Of a stretch of DNA of 64,000 bases, positions 1 to 13,502 are shown one piece after another. Source of the stretch: Cyathus striatus (Eukaryota > Basidiomycota > Agaricomycetes > Agaricales > Nidulariaceae); NCBI GenBank assembly GCA_025738555.1, contig JAOVFP010000005.1, forward strand, positions 1,860,001-1,924,000, read 5' to 3'. The notes beneath the pieces are model-generated. The model was given only the letters and a program-made list of their open reading frames with translations. It did no database searches and had not been told where the DNA came from. Made by a program: the position numbers and the translations under genes. Numbering within the stretch: the first letter of the stretch is position 1; each line of letters begins with the position of its first letter.

Positions 1-1568
1 AAGTCGTGGTTGGAGTAGGTAGGAGAAGGTGACATGAGAGACGAGCTTAAGATAAATATCGGCCCATCGTCGGACGTACCATAACCCTCGATCACCTTTT
101 GCTGGATCTTGTGGGTTTTGACTATTATTCCAGTCATCAGTTAGTTAGTTGACAAATGTAAGTTGACAGTGGTACCTCTTATCTGGAGTTAATGAATTGT
201 TAAAATGCCGAGGCCGAGAGTCAGCAGGAGGCTAATAAGGAGATGCGGAAAATCACCTACTCCCTCTTCGCCGATTGTGATTAGTTGTTGATATTGCCCT
301 TCAAAAGGCTAACCGGAAAAACCCAGAGCAAAGTTGTAGGCTGACTTTCGCATCCTATCCCTGTAATGAAGGAATTTTGTCAGTAACACTGATAATGAGC
401 ACGATACAGGAAGAACCGACACAAAAAAGATAGATGATATTCTAAATATAAGACATATATTGTACGCACATGGTATCTGTTCTGAATATAGGAAGCATGT
501 TTGATTCTGTAAAATTCTGTTCATACGTTGGCTTAGTAGTAATATGATACGAAAACGATAGGGCTAACGTCAAGAAGGAAACTGTATATAATACGGAAAG
601 CAGCACCTAGATCGACTGTAGGAATGTAAGAGTTACTTACAATGAGAAAGAAGAGGTAAAACAAACGCACATAGTTGCTGTCTGCCGAAAGGCGTAAGAA
701 CTGTTGCATCGTAAGAAACTGTAAGGGACACATGTTGGTTACCAGTACACGGCAACTAACCATTTTCGCCTAATTTATACGTCCTACCAATACATTGACA
801 TGAGACATACGAATAATCAAGCGCTAATTACGGCTTACCGATTATTCAAGAACATGAATTCACCCTTCGCCTTCCACTCCCTCGCTTTCTTTTTCAAGCA
901 TTCAGCAAACTGGGCCGGACCACCGATCTTCTCTACGACACAAGATCAATTTGCCATAGGTATATATGTTCTGAAGTGACATACCATCTGCATTTGGATA
1001 TCGCGCACCATGCCTATGCAGTAAATGCAGCGCCTTCACGGTACAGCCATCAGGAGTAGCTTCGACACCGAATTGACCTTGGGGAATACTGTACCAAGGG
1101 GCAAGGTTACCCCAAAGTTGAAAAATTTATTGACCTCCTTTTTCTTCTCATGTTCTTTCTTTCCATTCTTCCCTTTCGAATCCTTAAAGTACGACTGAGG
1201 GTGAACTAGATACGCTATTTCGCTATGCAAGGCGTATGAAGGGGCAGTGGAGACTGCTCCCGGCTCTAGGCCTGTTGGAGTTGGTCCTACGTACCCTATA
1301 TCTGAAGGATAGTGTGATCGATACGCATTGGTAGGACTAGTTGGGGGGAAATGGTCGAATACTGTCAAACCTTAGAGGACGGAATGTGAGTGTGCCTCGA
1401 AGATAGAACACAGTGAGCCAAATAGCAAGTCAAAGTTCCTGCAAGATATCCAAACAGGCCTGCGCTAAATCCTCGTAATTTTCTGTGGGAATCGACTACG
1501 TTATCGTAGACAGATGACGTCGTCGTCGAACAGCAAGCCAGACTCAGCTCAGCACCCATACGCATCAT
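1..1568 (-). pseudogene. Histidine acid phosphatase (phytase-like), decayed, cut by window edge
   Basis: A secreted or membrane-anchored phosphomonoesterase of the histidine acid phosphatase superfamily. Spliced exons on the minus strand are about 985-1340 (WGNLAPWYS and the catalytic RHGARYP), 839-932 (IGGPAQFAEC...FLNNR), 761-783 (TYKLGEN), 671-700 (VLTPFGRQQL), 569-615 (FDLGAAFR), 470-516 (NFTESNMLPIFRTDT) and 360 downwards (DRMRKSAYNFALGF). Introns are 51-110 nt with GT..AG ends. A 67-aa ORF at 1365-1568 carries a hydrophobic stretch that could be the signal anchor. Three breaks are visible: the frame changes near 1110-1125, just before WGNLAPWYS; it does not join cleanly at about 1365; and an in-frame TAG at 309-311 interrupts the exon before PFEGQYQQLITI. 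The DPAKGDRG...WADIYLK block near 50-100 shows that homology runs on to the window edge. Family identity is clear; loss of function is inferred and sequencing error is the alternative. Confidence 0.75.
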
Positions 1569-2858
1569 CTGACATTGACAATGACATGACTTACATATAC
1601 GTAACTAAGTCGAGTCAATTCCGATAATTTCGGTGGGGGCTTTCCACGAATCCACGAAAGTTACACGTTATGAAGTTCATGATAAAACACATATCAAGCA
1701 CATATCAAGCAGACAACAGAAATGTATGTAATCTAGAATTTGGACGCTAAAAACTTTGCTCATAGTGCGGAACTTCCATAAATCCCCTTCGAAAGAAATT
1801 CTCAATTCAGGAAATAGCAGGGGTAAACATCCAGAGTATATACAAGGGCGCAGGTGAAGTACCAAAGTAGACGCCAATATCTTTCATTTGGCTCACATGA
1901 CTATAACGGCCTGTCCACAGATTGGCTCGAAGATTACTCGCGATTATAGTGATGGTGTTGGTGGTTGGAGCAAGGCAGCATGGCCACAGGTGCTGAGGTT
2001 GCTGAGGAAGTGGAGGTGGGTGAGATGATGTTGGGGGTAATAGAAAGTGGGTGGGGCTCAAATACATATTGATGATAGCATATGAGGTATGGAAAGGCCT
2101 GGGGGGTATAGGAACGAAGGCAATGTTGCAGAGGTGGGGGACATCGGGTTAGTGACAGTGGTCATGGTGGGCAAGAGGCTACAAAACAAAGATGAGATAC
2201 TGGCCCGGAACGTGTTGAAACTCGAAGACTTGCCGTGGCCTCACTATTTCCCTGGTACCTTTGTTACAGATGTCAAAGCACCGGATATCAGTGGAGTTCG
2301 CATGCAGTGGTGGGAGATGGTGGGAAAGCCCGAGCAGGTGGTGGTGCTGGTAATGGCCGGTAGGAGGGGGATGGGTGGTGGTGGTGGTGGTGGTTGGCTT
2401 AACATTGACAACTTTCTGTAAACACTGGATCGTCATCATTCCCATGAATCAGGGGAGGAGGACGGACGTGTTTTCGCAGATGTGATGACCTTGAGGGGGA
2501 CGTTGAGTTGAGTGAGGGAGGGGCTAAAGGTCGTAGCTGTCATGCGTGGCAGGAGTGGAGGTGCTGTGGTGAGAGACTGTTGGGTCACACGACGAGTTAA
2601 GTAATTCTTAAGTACTTAGAATAGAAATCCTAAATACTATAATAATATTCAAATCCCGAGGTGCGATTTCAGTAAGTTCGAGGGGTGCAATTGTGTCTAT
2701 TCCAAATTTAGAACAAGTTATTTTTAGATCAGTTTAACTTAGTTTATTCTTTAGAACGCGTCCATCAGGAAAAACCCCATCAGCTAAATTAGTGATATTA
2801 GTAGAAATAAGCTGTACCCTTGTCCAAATTTTACTAATAATGGGTAATTCATACTTAA

Positions 2859-3050
2859 TTGTACTTATATTGCCTATTGTGAGGCATAATAAGTGTTCAT
2901 AAGTTTGGTACAATAAAAAAGCAAACTTACTTGTACTTATATTACCCATTGTGAGGCATGATAAGTGTTTATAAGTTTGGTACAATGGCAAAGCACACTT
3001 ACTTGTACTTATATTGCATAGTATGAGAATGATAAGTGTTCATAAGTTTT
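2859..3050. repeat. 72-bp tandem repeat, about 2.7 copies
   Basis: Units begin at 2859, 2931 and 3003, each starting TTGTACTTATATT. They share the GTGAGGCATRATAAGTGT and CATAAGTTTGGTACAAT blocks. The third unit is shorter and more diverged. Confidence 0.85.
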
Positions 3051-3831
3051 ACAGAAATTAACCACTGTTATGAATTTAAGACATTAATCAATTTTAGCCA
3101 AATTTTAGCATACTATACTAGCTATACTTAAAGCAAGCCAATTCCATTTCAGAGAATTTCATCTTGAGCACTTTGCATCAAGTTTAATTCCATATTATGA
3201 AATTATATGTGTTCTATATGTATTACATTTAAGGGCTGAAGTCATACATCACAATATACACATGTACAATACTTTCTAGTATGATTAAATTGTAGTTAAG
3301 AGCCAATATCATAGTGGGGGAACACATAATATAAGTAGCCCACATCATTTTTAATTGAGGGAAACATATGGTACACACAAGTTAGATGTTACCATAGCAT
3401 TGTATGAACCAAGTACAAACATTAAAGGTTTAAACGGTTAAGTTCAAAGGCAAGTGAGAAAGTTAGCACATGATCGATTCACTGTGTTTGGCCTTGATTG
3501 TATCACGTGCATGTTGAACTTGACATGTCGTCGTACACTCCTTTCAATTCCCCCACCTCACCTTCATTCCTCTCCCTCCTTCCCCTGCCTGTCACTTTGG
3601 CCTGTTCATTTGGTAAACTCTGGCTTCTACTTTGAGATCTGACTCATATATGTGCTCCTCTGCTTCTCTGCTACCCTTATCCTACACCCGTCTCTCACAT
3701 GCTGTGCAAGTCTGCATCTCTGCCCATTGTATAACTGGTATTGACAATCTTTCTTTGGTATGTATTTGAGTTGTCTTCCTTTTAAGTGTATGCTTATCAT
3801 GTACAGGAGCACTACAGTTGCTGTCATTCAA

Positions 3832-3975
3832 TGAGTGGTACTGCTGGATGATGGAGAGGGGGGGATATGGGTGGATATGTGGGGCTGGATGTTGTGGGGC
3901 TGGATGTTGTGGGGTGAGTGGTACTGCTGGATCATGGAAATAGAGGGATATGTGGGGCTGGATATTGTGGAGTGC
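3832..3975. repeat. G/T-rich minisatellite
   Basis: TGGGGCTGGATGTTG-type units of about 15-17 bp recur three times (about 3889-3970). A larger GAGTGGTACTGCTGGAT block occurs twice, near 3832 and 3916. The long ORF across it is repeat-derived. Confidence 0.6.
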
Positions 3976-6011
3976 ATAATGTTATATCTTCAGTGGATTG
4001 TTGTAATTAGATATGTTATTTATATCTGTAACCACTTTGTTGTAATACAATAATAATATATAATTAACTGACACCTATTATACTGTACTGAGTGAAAGCA
4101 AAGTGTCCTTATAAGCATCAATTTATGTGCATATTACACTTTAAATGAACTTCTCAGTCCTTATCTGAACTATAATTGTGCAGATAAGGTACTAAAATGT
4201 ACTTATTTTTTCGAAATAAGTAGGGGGCCTCACTATTTTACCTTATTGTCCTTAGAGTCCTTATTTTAACTATTTTCTACTTATCTGAGCTAAAATTCAA
4301 GATTATTTGCTAATATAGCTGTTGAGGTTTTTCCTGATGTCAAGGTATTCAAAGTCAAGATATTTCAATTCAGATTCAATTCAACACTATCAATTTGGTA
4401 CGTAAAATCTCTGTGTCAAACGTCTCGTAACAATTCTGATTCTAGTCTATATCTCGTCTGAACCGCCCTATCCGTGGGAGGGAAGAATGCCTGGCAGTTC
4501 CTACCTTATTTCTTCCCTCTTCGTCTACTATATACATTTTCTACCTACTCTACTTACAAATTGCATAGTAATAACATTCTATTTGAGATCTGGTATTTCC
4601 CCGGTTCATTTGTAAGGTAACGCGTTGTCAGCACCCAGGCGGCAGTCAGCCAATCGTGCGCATAACCCAATGCGCTCCCTTTCTGCGACGTGTGCTCGTT
4701 TGAGCATCCCATCGGTTACCTTCCTAATCGGGTAATCAGCCGATGCGGCAGCGTCGGCCGCTTCACATCATTTCATTTACATCGGTCTCGCGGGTCGGTT
4801 TTCCGCTCCCGCGTGAACTCCTGACTGTTGGGGTACTCGCTCTCTTTCCTTTCTTGCTTCCTTTCCCCACTTCTCGCACTCTCTCCCTCTGTCTCGCTGT
4901 CTCGTTGTCTCATTGTCTCGTCGTTGCTCAGGCTCACTGTTCTCGTGTTCTGGTGTTCTAGGATCTGGGTCTCGTAGTTTGGGCTTTAGGGTTTGGTAAG
5001 TCCGTGTTTCTATCAGTCACCACCCATTGTATCGTGCGCTGACTTTGTCATTTAGTCAGTTTGTTCGTTCTGGGCTTTTTGGTACTCATGTATTGAATGC
5101 AACGTTATTTTAGAAAGGTAAAGTAATATATTTTGTTTATTGGTTTAAGAATTTAAAACCAGTACTAACGCAGAGGCATATGTTTTTAATAGTTTTTTAT
5201 ATATCCCTTGTTTAATTATGGGAGGCGGTGCGGGAACTCAGCCCCTCCCCGTGGTTTCCTTTCTCGACGCGCTCGTTACTGGGGTCTCGAAGTCGAGACA
5301 CAAGAAGAATTTAATTTTATGGTACGTTGCTTTTCTTTTACATGCGTATCAGAGACAGCAGGGGAGGATGAAGTGGGTGGTGAGGCGGGTTGAGGTGCAG
5401 TAGTGGCAGATAGAGGGAGAAGGTGAGCAAGTGGTCATGCTGTTAATGGCCAATGTAAAAGGAGGAGGCAGTGGTGGGTGGTGGTGGTGGTTCAATGATT
5501 GGTGGCCACTAAGGGAGTGGGTGTGGATACGAGAGTGAAGACATATCAAAATTCCTAGTGATAGGGACAGAGATTGGCAGAGACCTGGGGATGGCAGAGA
5601 GAAAGGAGTACCTGAAATAGATGAAATTTGTCAGCCATCGGTCACAGGGCTCCAGCCAAAAAAAAATTCCCATAGGTATCATTGACGAGAAAACCTTGAT
5701 TATGATGTGTGAACAAAAAAGATTGAAGGAAAAGCTGGCCATTAAGAGTGAAGGGTGAAGGGCATAAACAGAAGAAATCAACAGGGAAATATGCGTGAAG
5801 AATAAAACAGTGGCAAAATAAGAGAAAGTCAATATTTACAAGCGCCCTTTGTCACAGAATGTCACAAGTGATCGATTGATCTGTCTACCAACCAATCACA
5901 GAGTGCAAAGGGGCTTCGGCCAATCATATTTCCAGGAAGTGAGATCCCGACTGCGATCCACAAATTGACTTATAGGGTAATCCAGAGGTCCCCATAAAGC
6001 CCTCCTCTTCT

Positions 6012-8699
6012 TTGTACAATTTCTATATTGACCCCTCTGAAATCACAGAATATGATCCACTTGGTGCATTTTCAAGGTGTATGGAGATCAGTTTTGGGAC
6101 CTACAAGAATAAGAGTGGAACTATAGAACTCACAGAGCATGGTAGTTGTCTTGATGTCAACCTGATAGTATTGATGAAATCAACTGTCAAGGTTATGTCT
6201 GCAGCTGATTGCATTGTCTTCAAGGATGCCTGGCTTGAGAGGCTCATCACAACTGCTCAGTGGTATCAAAAGGCAAAAGTAGGGAAAAGAAAACATGCAA
6301 ATGATATACCATTAGGTGCTACTAGCAACTCTCAAACAGATATTCTGCAGCCAGATCCAAAGAGGTCTAAGACAGTGGTAGATCCTGTAGTTGATCTCAG
6401 TCTAAGCTTGGGTTCAGATACAGATGACAACTTACCAGTTGCTCTGGCCACATTTACAACATCTGAGAACACATCTCCTACTCCAGTCACCCAACCAGCA
6501 CATCCAGTTCATGAAAACTTGAAGCAAGCATCATTGGAGTCATTATGGAAACCACTTAGAAGTATTCCAGCACCTGAACAAGAGGCCATGCAGAAGAGAG
6601 AGCATGCCAGAGTTATGAAGGAAAGGGAGAGGGAATGCAAGATGGAGAAGCTGAGGGATGAGAAGAAGAAGGAGCAGGTAAAAACACTGGCACATGAATG
6701 TCAACAAAGGCATTATGCAAAGCTTGCCAAAGAGAAGGAACTTGAAGCAGATATTGATAACGCAAACAATACCTTGATGTGTGGGCAGGCAGACTTGAAT
6801 AAAGCTGATGAGCTTAGCATTAATGATCTTGCAGAAATGACATGTCCTGGGAAAGAGGCATGGCATCAGGAGTGCAATGGAAAGCTAGGTGGAGCTAAAC
6901 AAGATCATGCAAAACAAATGAATTGGTTTCACCCACTGTTTTGGTTACATATTGATAAAGCAATCTGGAAGGCTTCATGGAGTCCCAAACTCACAGAAAC
7001 GATACTCAAACATGTCCATCCAAAGCTATTCAAAACAATAACAAGGGGAACAATTTGGAAGTGGAAAGAGCCCGGGAAGAATGCTTGGTCAGAAAAGACA
7101 ATTCAAAGTGTAAAAAATCAACACATACTTTCCAGTGCAGGGAGATCTGGTGTCCTTGTGAAACACCCTGCTATTGTTGATGAAGTAAAAATGATACTTC
7201 AAGATCTTCAGACATCTGGCATTCCAGTAAATGTCATTATGGGACATTCTATTATCATTGCAGCAATTAAGAAGCATCAGCCATCTCTTTTACAGTCTGA
7301 TGGCTTCCAATGTTCCAAAAATTTCATTAGAGCATTTTTTCAATCAGTAATGAACTGGAGTCTTTGGCAGGCAACCTGTGCTGCTGCTCATATTCCAGCT
7401 GATGCACCTGACTCCTGTGAACAGACCTTCTTTCATTTGGTGTATGCAATGAAGTGGGAGAATGTTCCACCTGCACTGGTTGTCAATGTTGATCAAATGG
7501 GAATGTATATTTTGCCCAATAACAGTTGTACTTACCATGACAAAGGTGACAAGCAAGTAGATGCAATTGCTAAAGAAGAGAAGTGTGCATATTCACTGCT
7601 TGTTGCAAGTACCGCAAATGGTGATATCTTACCTTTCCAACAAGTATGGGGTGGATGATCACCTCAATCACTTCCCTTGGCATTGGCACCTGGTATGAGT
7701 ACTGCACGAGCACTTGGGTTTCATTTTGTATATGCAGCAAGTGAAACCAGTCCACAATCTCATTTTAGCACACTGAAAACAATGAAAGAATGGATCAATG
7801 AAGTTTTAGCTCCTTACCGCCTCAGTATTATAGAGCACAACAATCTCTGCCATGATCAAAAAATGATTTTATACATTGATTTCTATCCTGTTCATGCAGG
7901 CGAGCCTTTCCATTTGTTTGTTTTCAATGAGCACAAGTATATTATTCTCATATTTGTGCCACGAAACTGTACACCTATATTTCAACTAGCAGATGTTGGT
8001 CTCCAGCGACCAGTGAAGCACATATTAAAGCAGGCTTTGTTCCAATATCTCACTGATGTACATCAGCAGCAGATTTCTTCAGGTCTTAATCCAGAAGATG
8101 TTCATTTAACAACATCACTTCCAAAACTCCATGATGCTTCTGTTGCTGGCTTAGTAAAAGCTTACAATTTTCTTAAAAGTCTGGATGGGCAAGATCTCAT
8201 TAGAATGGTACATATTTTATCTACAAATTATTGTTTCTCATTCATGATCTAACTTATGCAATAGGCTTGGTGAAAATCTGCTGTGAAGAATTAGTGCCTT
8301 TCAGCAGAATGTTTAACAGGTCAAGAAGCTCAGGATGCATTGAGTGAGTATCTTGTATGTGATCACACATTGCACAATGAAATTTGGGCTTGGGTTGGAA
8401 CTGTAGAGGGGCTTGACCAGCAAACTCCCAGCAGTGAGAATGAATTGGATCATTTTGCATGCAATGACTCAGATATTCCCCTACATGCTGTGATTCAAGA
8501 CACTGTTGGATACACACTGCAAGAGCATGTAGATATTGCTCCATATTTGGTTGCTCAGATCACACATGATGAAGGTGGAGATGGATTGGTTGCAGCAGGA
8601 TCAAGTGAAGATGTCTGGCAGTTTGATGATAATGGACACTGCTGGCTAGATACAGAAGTACTACCTATTGAAAATGATAACACAGCAGATATTCAATAA
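6012..8699 (+). pseudogene. DDE-type (pogo/CENP-B-like) transposase, inactivated
   Basis: A cut-and-paste transposase of the DDE_1 type common in basidiomycete genomes. After a charged region (residues about 190-250), the catalytic core shows VVNVDQMG (first Asp), YIDFYPVH (second Asp) and QLADVGLQRP (third Asp). The frame is open from 6012 to a TGA at 7656-7658. It continues in the same frame (SPQSLPLALAPGMSTARALG) to about 8204, where GTACAT...AATAG looks like an intron. The next segment has two more in-frame stops before CLSAECLTGQEAQDAL and an open tail ending at 8699. The 7656 stop is one C-to-T change from CGA, and the stop before CLSAECL is one G-to-A change from TGG. No ATG lies at the 5' end of the open frame, so the true start is upstream or lost. 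Two CCAAT motifs (about 5892 and 5920) lie upstream. I did not find terminal inverted repeats. Confidence 0.8.
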
Positions 8700-10248
8700 A
8701 TATATAGTGTTATTTACTTATTTTTCGCATTTTTTTAACTAAAAAAGTTTTTTAGTATGTCACGGCTCTGAGCTAGCAACAGGACCTGTGTGATGCATGA
8801 CTGAGGGTAAAATTAGCGACACAACCAAGCCTGCGTGACGCGTGATGTTGCCTCCATACAGGCAGGTACAGTATAGCATAGTTAGATGACAGATTTGAAT
8901 TTTTGAAGCCAGATAAGCTCAATAAAAGTGAGATATTTGCCCAACATGAACCAGTGATCAACCTGAACATGTGATTGGCGATAGTAGAAGCTCCAAGCCT
9001 CCAAGCAGTTGGGATACGGGGATAACTGATATTTCAAGCTAACACATGTATTAAAACTCCGCTTGATGGGAGGTGTTCACTCTGCAAAATTTGGTTTTTC
9101 ATCACCCTACATAACCCTACTACCTTAAAAGGTAGCGGGAATGAAAACTTCGGATCCGAACGGGAACTGTAAAGATACTTACTATCGTTTGATGGGTGAT
9201 GCAAAGGCATGGGGTGTTGCAAAATGCGACTTTTTAATACATTGGCTGGTCTGATAACATTTAAAATTTAAGATTATGTGTTTTATTTCATACAACTCCG
9301 AGCTTAGGCGACTGATATGTACCAATTACACCAAATATCATACTTTACAGTTAATAATGCAGTGATAAATCACTCTTACAGCCTCATATCTTAGAAAAAC
9401 CATCAACACACACATATAAACTATTCTGTGCACTATTCTTGACTGTGTCTGTGGAGTTACAGTATATAAGTAAGAATATTCTGGGAGCTGAGAAGCATAC
9501 CTTTCGAACGGTATATGCATGGTGTGCATGCGATATGGAGATGTGGAGATGATGTCGCATCTAAAAATCTTTGCAATGCTCATCAAACGATAGTATGGGT
9601 TAACGTTGTAGTCACTTCAGCTGATGAACGCGAGTAAGTACTAGGTTTCTGCCTTTCAAATTCACACATCGCTTTCAACGGTGCATATCAACTTTTTCCG
9701 ATAGCTGTGATGGCATGGAAGAGTAGTAAGTAGGTTATTTACACTAGAAATACCGTTCACATTCTAGATATAGTTTGGGAGTATTCAGTACTTATTACAT
9801 GTAAATCAATTGATATATGGAAGAAGAAAAATGACTGTTGGCCAGTACATGTACTAAATTCCCAAGCCCTTCGTTTTTCTAACTTGTTATTCACTGACAT
9901 GTATTGATTTTCAAGGAAGGGAATGGGAATTACCTTATGTTATTCAGTTGATGTTGTACATATCTTCCGTGCTCAAGTAAGATGGTAGATGCTCCCTGCG
10001 TGACCAAGTCCTTGATTTAAAAAACTGTTACAAATACCACGGTCGAAGAGATGATAGCCTAGTACTAGCAAGGCTTTATGTGCATTGCCAGTACGCCATT
10101 GGGTCTTTTATGACTGCATGCTTCGTAGGATTTAACTGATAGTTTGCTATCACCTCTAGGGATGTTAAAATTTGACACGACTTTTGTATATCTTCATCTA
10201 CTACTACATTTTGCACCAAAAATTCTACTAGCATGATTTTAGATAGTT
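8700..10248. other. Intergenic, no gene recognised
   Basis: AT-rich DNA following the transposase. A segment around 9090-9160 (ACCCTACTACCTTAAAAGG...GTAGCGGGAA) is related to 13340-13385, just upstream of the first MurQ fusion gene. The GCGTGACGCGTGA motif near 8834 recurs near 62.69 kb. No convincing ORF was found. Confidence 0.5.
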
Positions 10249-12115
10249 GTATTGGTTAAATACTAAAAAGTGCAGCGGTTGTACAAGACCGAGAGGCACA
10301 GCAGCTATGTGTGTCTATGGTACTAATAGCCTTGCTGGTGCATTACTTACTATAAACGTTGCGATCTGTATCTATTTTTTGTTGATTTACGTTCCATTTT
10401 CTGTTGATTTGTATTTAAATCTACATATTGCATTATGCTTAGTTATATGTACATGATTCAGGTACTTTATGATATTTATTTACGAATTATTTGCAATTTT
10501 GGTGGCTAAATATGAAGAAGTAAGATACATATATAGGAACAAGTGGTGTAGCAGTTATGTTCGCCTATGCAGTTAAGTTGACAGCCCTGTTGGTACATTT
10601 CACTTGTAACATGTTACAAATGTATCTGTGTCGTCATTTTTCTACTGATTTTTTATTGATTGCAAAATGATAGTCACGACTCTTATAGTTGTATTTTTCT
10701 GTATGGATGAGAATATTATATACAAGAATGTACTAGGTTCGATTCTTGTGATAGAAACAGTTGGTTGGTACTATTAGATAAGGTTTTTCCTATAGTAGAT
10801 GAATGGTAGAAGTGCGCTGCACGACGAAGTTCTTGTTTCTTTATGTAATAAATAACTGTCGTCCCGAAGGTACGTCTGAAACTAAATGCGATTTCAAAAT
10901 GTATCAGCACGGCTGCATGTGAACATTGTAATAGCCGCTGTGCCATTTGGCTTTTTATGAATGTCGTGCTCTGTAGTATTCAATGGATAGTTTAATATCA
11001 CCGTTAAAATCAATAAGACTCTGCATATACACTCTGCGCCATGATTCTGCCACCATGCTTTTAGGTTCGCAACCTTATTTTTCTATTGATTTTTTAGATA
11101 CAAAAATGCAAACTTATTTCCAACGGCAGATAGATGGTTGAAGCTCTCGATGCGACCAAGTTTTATATGTAAAATTACTGTCCTCAAGAAGATTTTATTA
11201 AACCAAAAGCGATTTCGAAATATATCAGCAAGGTTATATGTAGACATTATAATAGCCGCTGCGTCATTTGGTCTTTTGTAAATGCTGTGCTTCGTAGCAT
11301 TCAACGGAAGTTTTATGCCACTTCTTGTGACCGTGAAAATTGATAAGACTCTGCATCTACCTTTTGGATGCAGCAGCATAATTCGTTACCATGCTTTTAG
11401 GTACTTGATTATATTTATTTACGAATTATCCAGTAATTGATTAAGAACTAATATTAGTTAAACACTAGGAAGCGAGAACGATATATAAGTCCAAGTGGTG
11501 TAGCGGCTCTGGAGTCTGAAGTACGCCAATGTCGTTAATAGTCTTGCTGGTACATCTCACTCATTGTAAACATCTGCTGTATTTTTTTATCCATTGTATT
11601 TTTACTGTGTCAATAAGATCAAATTAAGCTGGTAGATGGTCTCTGCATGACGAAGTGTTTGTATATAAAAAATTGTTACAACACCAAATTAGTGACTAAA
11701 GTAGAAGAAGTGGTAGTTCCTGCGAGGCTCTATGTGCATTTCCACTACATCATTTGGCCTTTACAACCAGTGCTGCTATTCATAGGATTTAACTAATAGT
11801 ATGTTATTACCTCTAAGACTTTGAAAATTTACTCGACTTTTGTATACCTTCGTCTACATTTTGCACCGTAACTCTACAAACACAGCATTTTATTTTATTT
11901 TGATAGAGAACTAGTATTGGTTAAATTCTAGGAAGTGCAACAGTTGTAAAAGATCGAGTGGTGTGGCGGTTATGTATGACTATGGTACTAACAGCATTAC
12001 TAGTGCATCACTCATTATCCTATCGTCGATACCTAGACTTTTTTATCTATTTGTACATAATTGGCACCAGCCTTTAAAAGAGCTGCTCACACGTGCAAAA
12101 GCAGCATGAACATCG
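10249..12115 (+). repeat. AT-rich ~0.5-kb repeat array I (four core copies)
   Basis: Degenerate repeats marked by a core that reads roughly ATTGGTTAAATACTAGGAAG, then a TATAAAAG-like block, then CCGAGTGGTGTAGCGGCT and GCCTTGCTGGT. Cores lie at about 10249, 10503, 11448 and 11911. DNA between cores is also shared, for example ATTTGGTCTTTT, CGTGCTTCGTAG and TATTTACGAATTAT. Similar arrays follow every MurQ fusion copy. The end (12065-12115, CTCACACGTGCAAAAGCAGC) matches the end of the other arrays. No protein coding is seen. Confidence 0.75.
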
Positions 12116-13376
12116 TCCTCGGACCGTCGCTTATCAAAAATAAGAAAAATAAGGCCGGCAAGCGGCAGGGCCCACTACCTGACCTTCTCGTTTCGTTATT
12201 TAAATTTTAATGCACAGAATCGTTTATTATTCAGTAAGTTTTATGTAAACTACTAGTCTGGTATAATGAAGTGCGTGGACCATAGAATTCTTAGGAATCA
12301 GGATGCGTGTTTGTCACTTGTGTCGTCGGTTGACTCGAAGATACTGAAATCACGCGCATGATCCTATGTCAATAACGAAATCCCCTCTGTACACTGTCGT
12401 AATCCCTTGTCTTTACTCTTTCGTACCAATACCAATGCTTGAGATTGATATTTCTAGGATGGTCCCACGGATGCCTGTTCAGATGACGGGCTACAGTCCC
12501 GAGCTCGTATTGGCATGTGGGATATACACCGTCGACTCAGACCCCACCCCATCTAGCCCATACGTCTCCCAAAAAGCACAAACTACCTACCCTCTGCTCA
12601 TTCGGGCTGATTGGAGGGTTAGCGTGAGGCTGTATTTCTAGTGGTTAACGAAGATAGAGATGGCAGTTTTCTACCTCAGTCCACGGGATAACTTCATGGA
12701 AAGCAGGGATTTTCGTTGGGTTTCCCAGATCCCACATTTGCCGTTCAAAAAGGGGACCGCACCAGTTCCACCACGCACTCCCCAGAGATAAAGCCTGTTC
12801 GTCCACAAATTTAACATTAAAACATTAACCTCTCATGCCTGCAAAGTAAAGGAGACATACCCTCAAGACCAAAACCTTCTCACATATGTCCCCCCAAGAA
12901 ACTAATTCAATGTTGAGGAACGTGAAGTGCGCTGAGCAGAGGTATAGCCTTGGGAAGATCTCGGAACATGGCGCAGGAACTACAGCACAGAAACCACAAG
13001 ACACACCCGCCGAACGAGGTCAGCACTCCCTCTGGCGTGCGCCCCACCAGGACACAGACTTGGCGTCATAGACTCCTCTCCTTCCCTATTGCAGGAATGG
13101 GGCGTGTGGCGACGTGTCTTACAATACAAGAGGAATAGAGAGGGGAGAGGGGAGTACTCGTAGAGAGAACGAACTCACAATACAAGTATGATTCAAGAGG
13201 GATCAAGGAAGGGAAGGAAAGTAGAAGCCATGTCTGCAGCGTTCAGGTTGGTGCAAACAAACATAAATTTTTACCCATACAAAGCAGGCTCTGATCCGAA
13301 GCAATGCCGAGCGATCGGCCTGCAAAGTGCGTTTTCCAACGACCCACATAAACCCTACTACCTAAAAAGGTAGTGG
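12116..13376. other. Intergenic, no gene recognised
   Basis: Short ORFs (for example 12366-12641 and 12886-13071) have no recognisable domain or splice context. The last 40 bp resemble the segment at about 9.1 kb. Confidence 0.4.
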
Positions 13377-13502
13377 GAACGACTGTCATCCCAATGGCTC
13401 GTGGACAGATCTCATGCCCATGCCCATGCTCGAGCATTATAACCCCAGCTGCTGTCGAAGAACGTTCTCAGCACCCTACCCAGGAGAACGCGTATCACCA
13501 CA
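13377..13502 (+). promoter_or_regulatory. Conserved upstream block of MurQ fusion copy A
   Basis: This block recurs upstream of all three copies (also 22117-22218 and 26400-26553). It contains GTCATCCCAATGGCTCGTG, CAGATCTCATGCCCATG and a TATA-like TTATAA (13437-13442) about 65 nt before the ATG. It probably holds the core promoter and 5' leader; this is inferred from position and conservation between copies. Confidence 0.55.

Larger units (their letters stand above)
1569..5811. other. Gene-poor stretch
   Basis: No reading frame here resembles a known protein. The stretch holds a G-rich patch with a short GGT run (about 2365-2395), a 72-bp tandem repeat, a minisatellite near 3.9 kb, AT-rich DNA (4050-4450), and C/T-rich then G-rich low-complexity DNA (4740-5550). 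ORFs over the G-rich patches are probably artefacts of composition. Much of it may be transposon debris, but I could not define element ends. Confidence 0.5.

Noticed and set aside
2089..2445. Overlapping ORFs on both strands with poly-Gly / poly-Thr runs
   Set aside because: They come from GGT-rich DNA; there is no domain, splice context or conservation.
2859..3050. CRISPR-like array
   Set aside because: Units are contiguous 72-bp tandem repeats without unique spacers, and the genome is eukaryotic.
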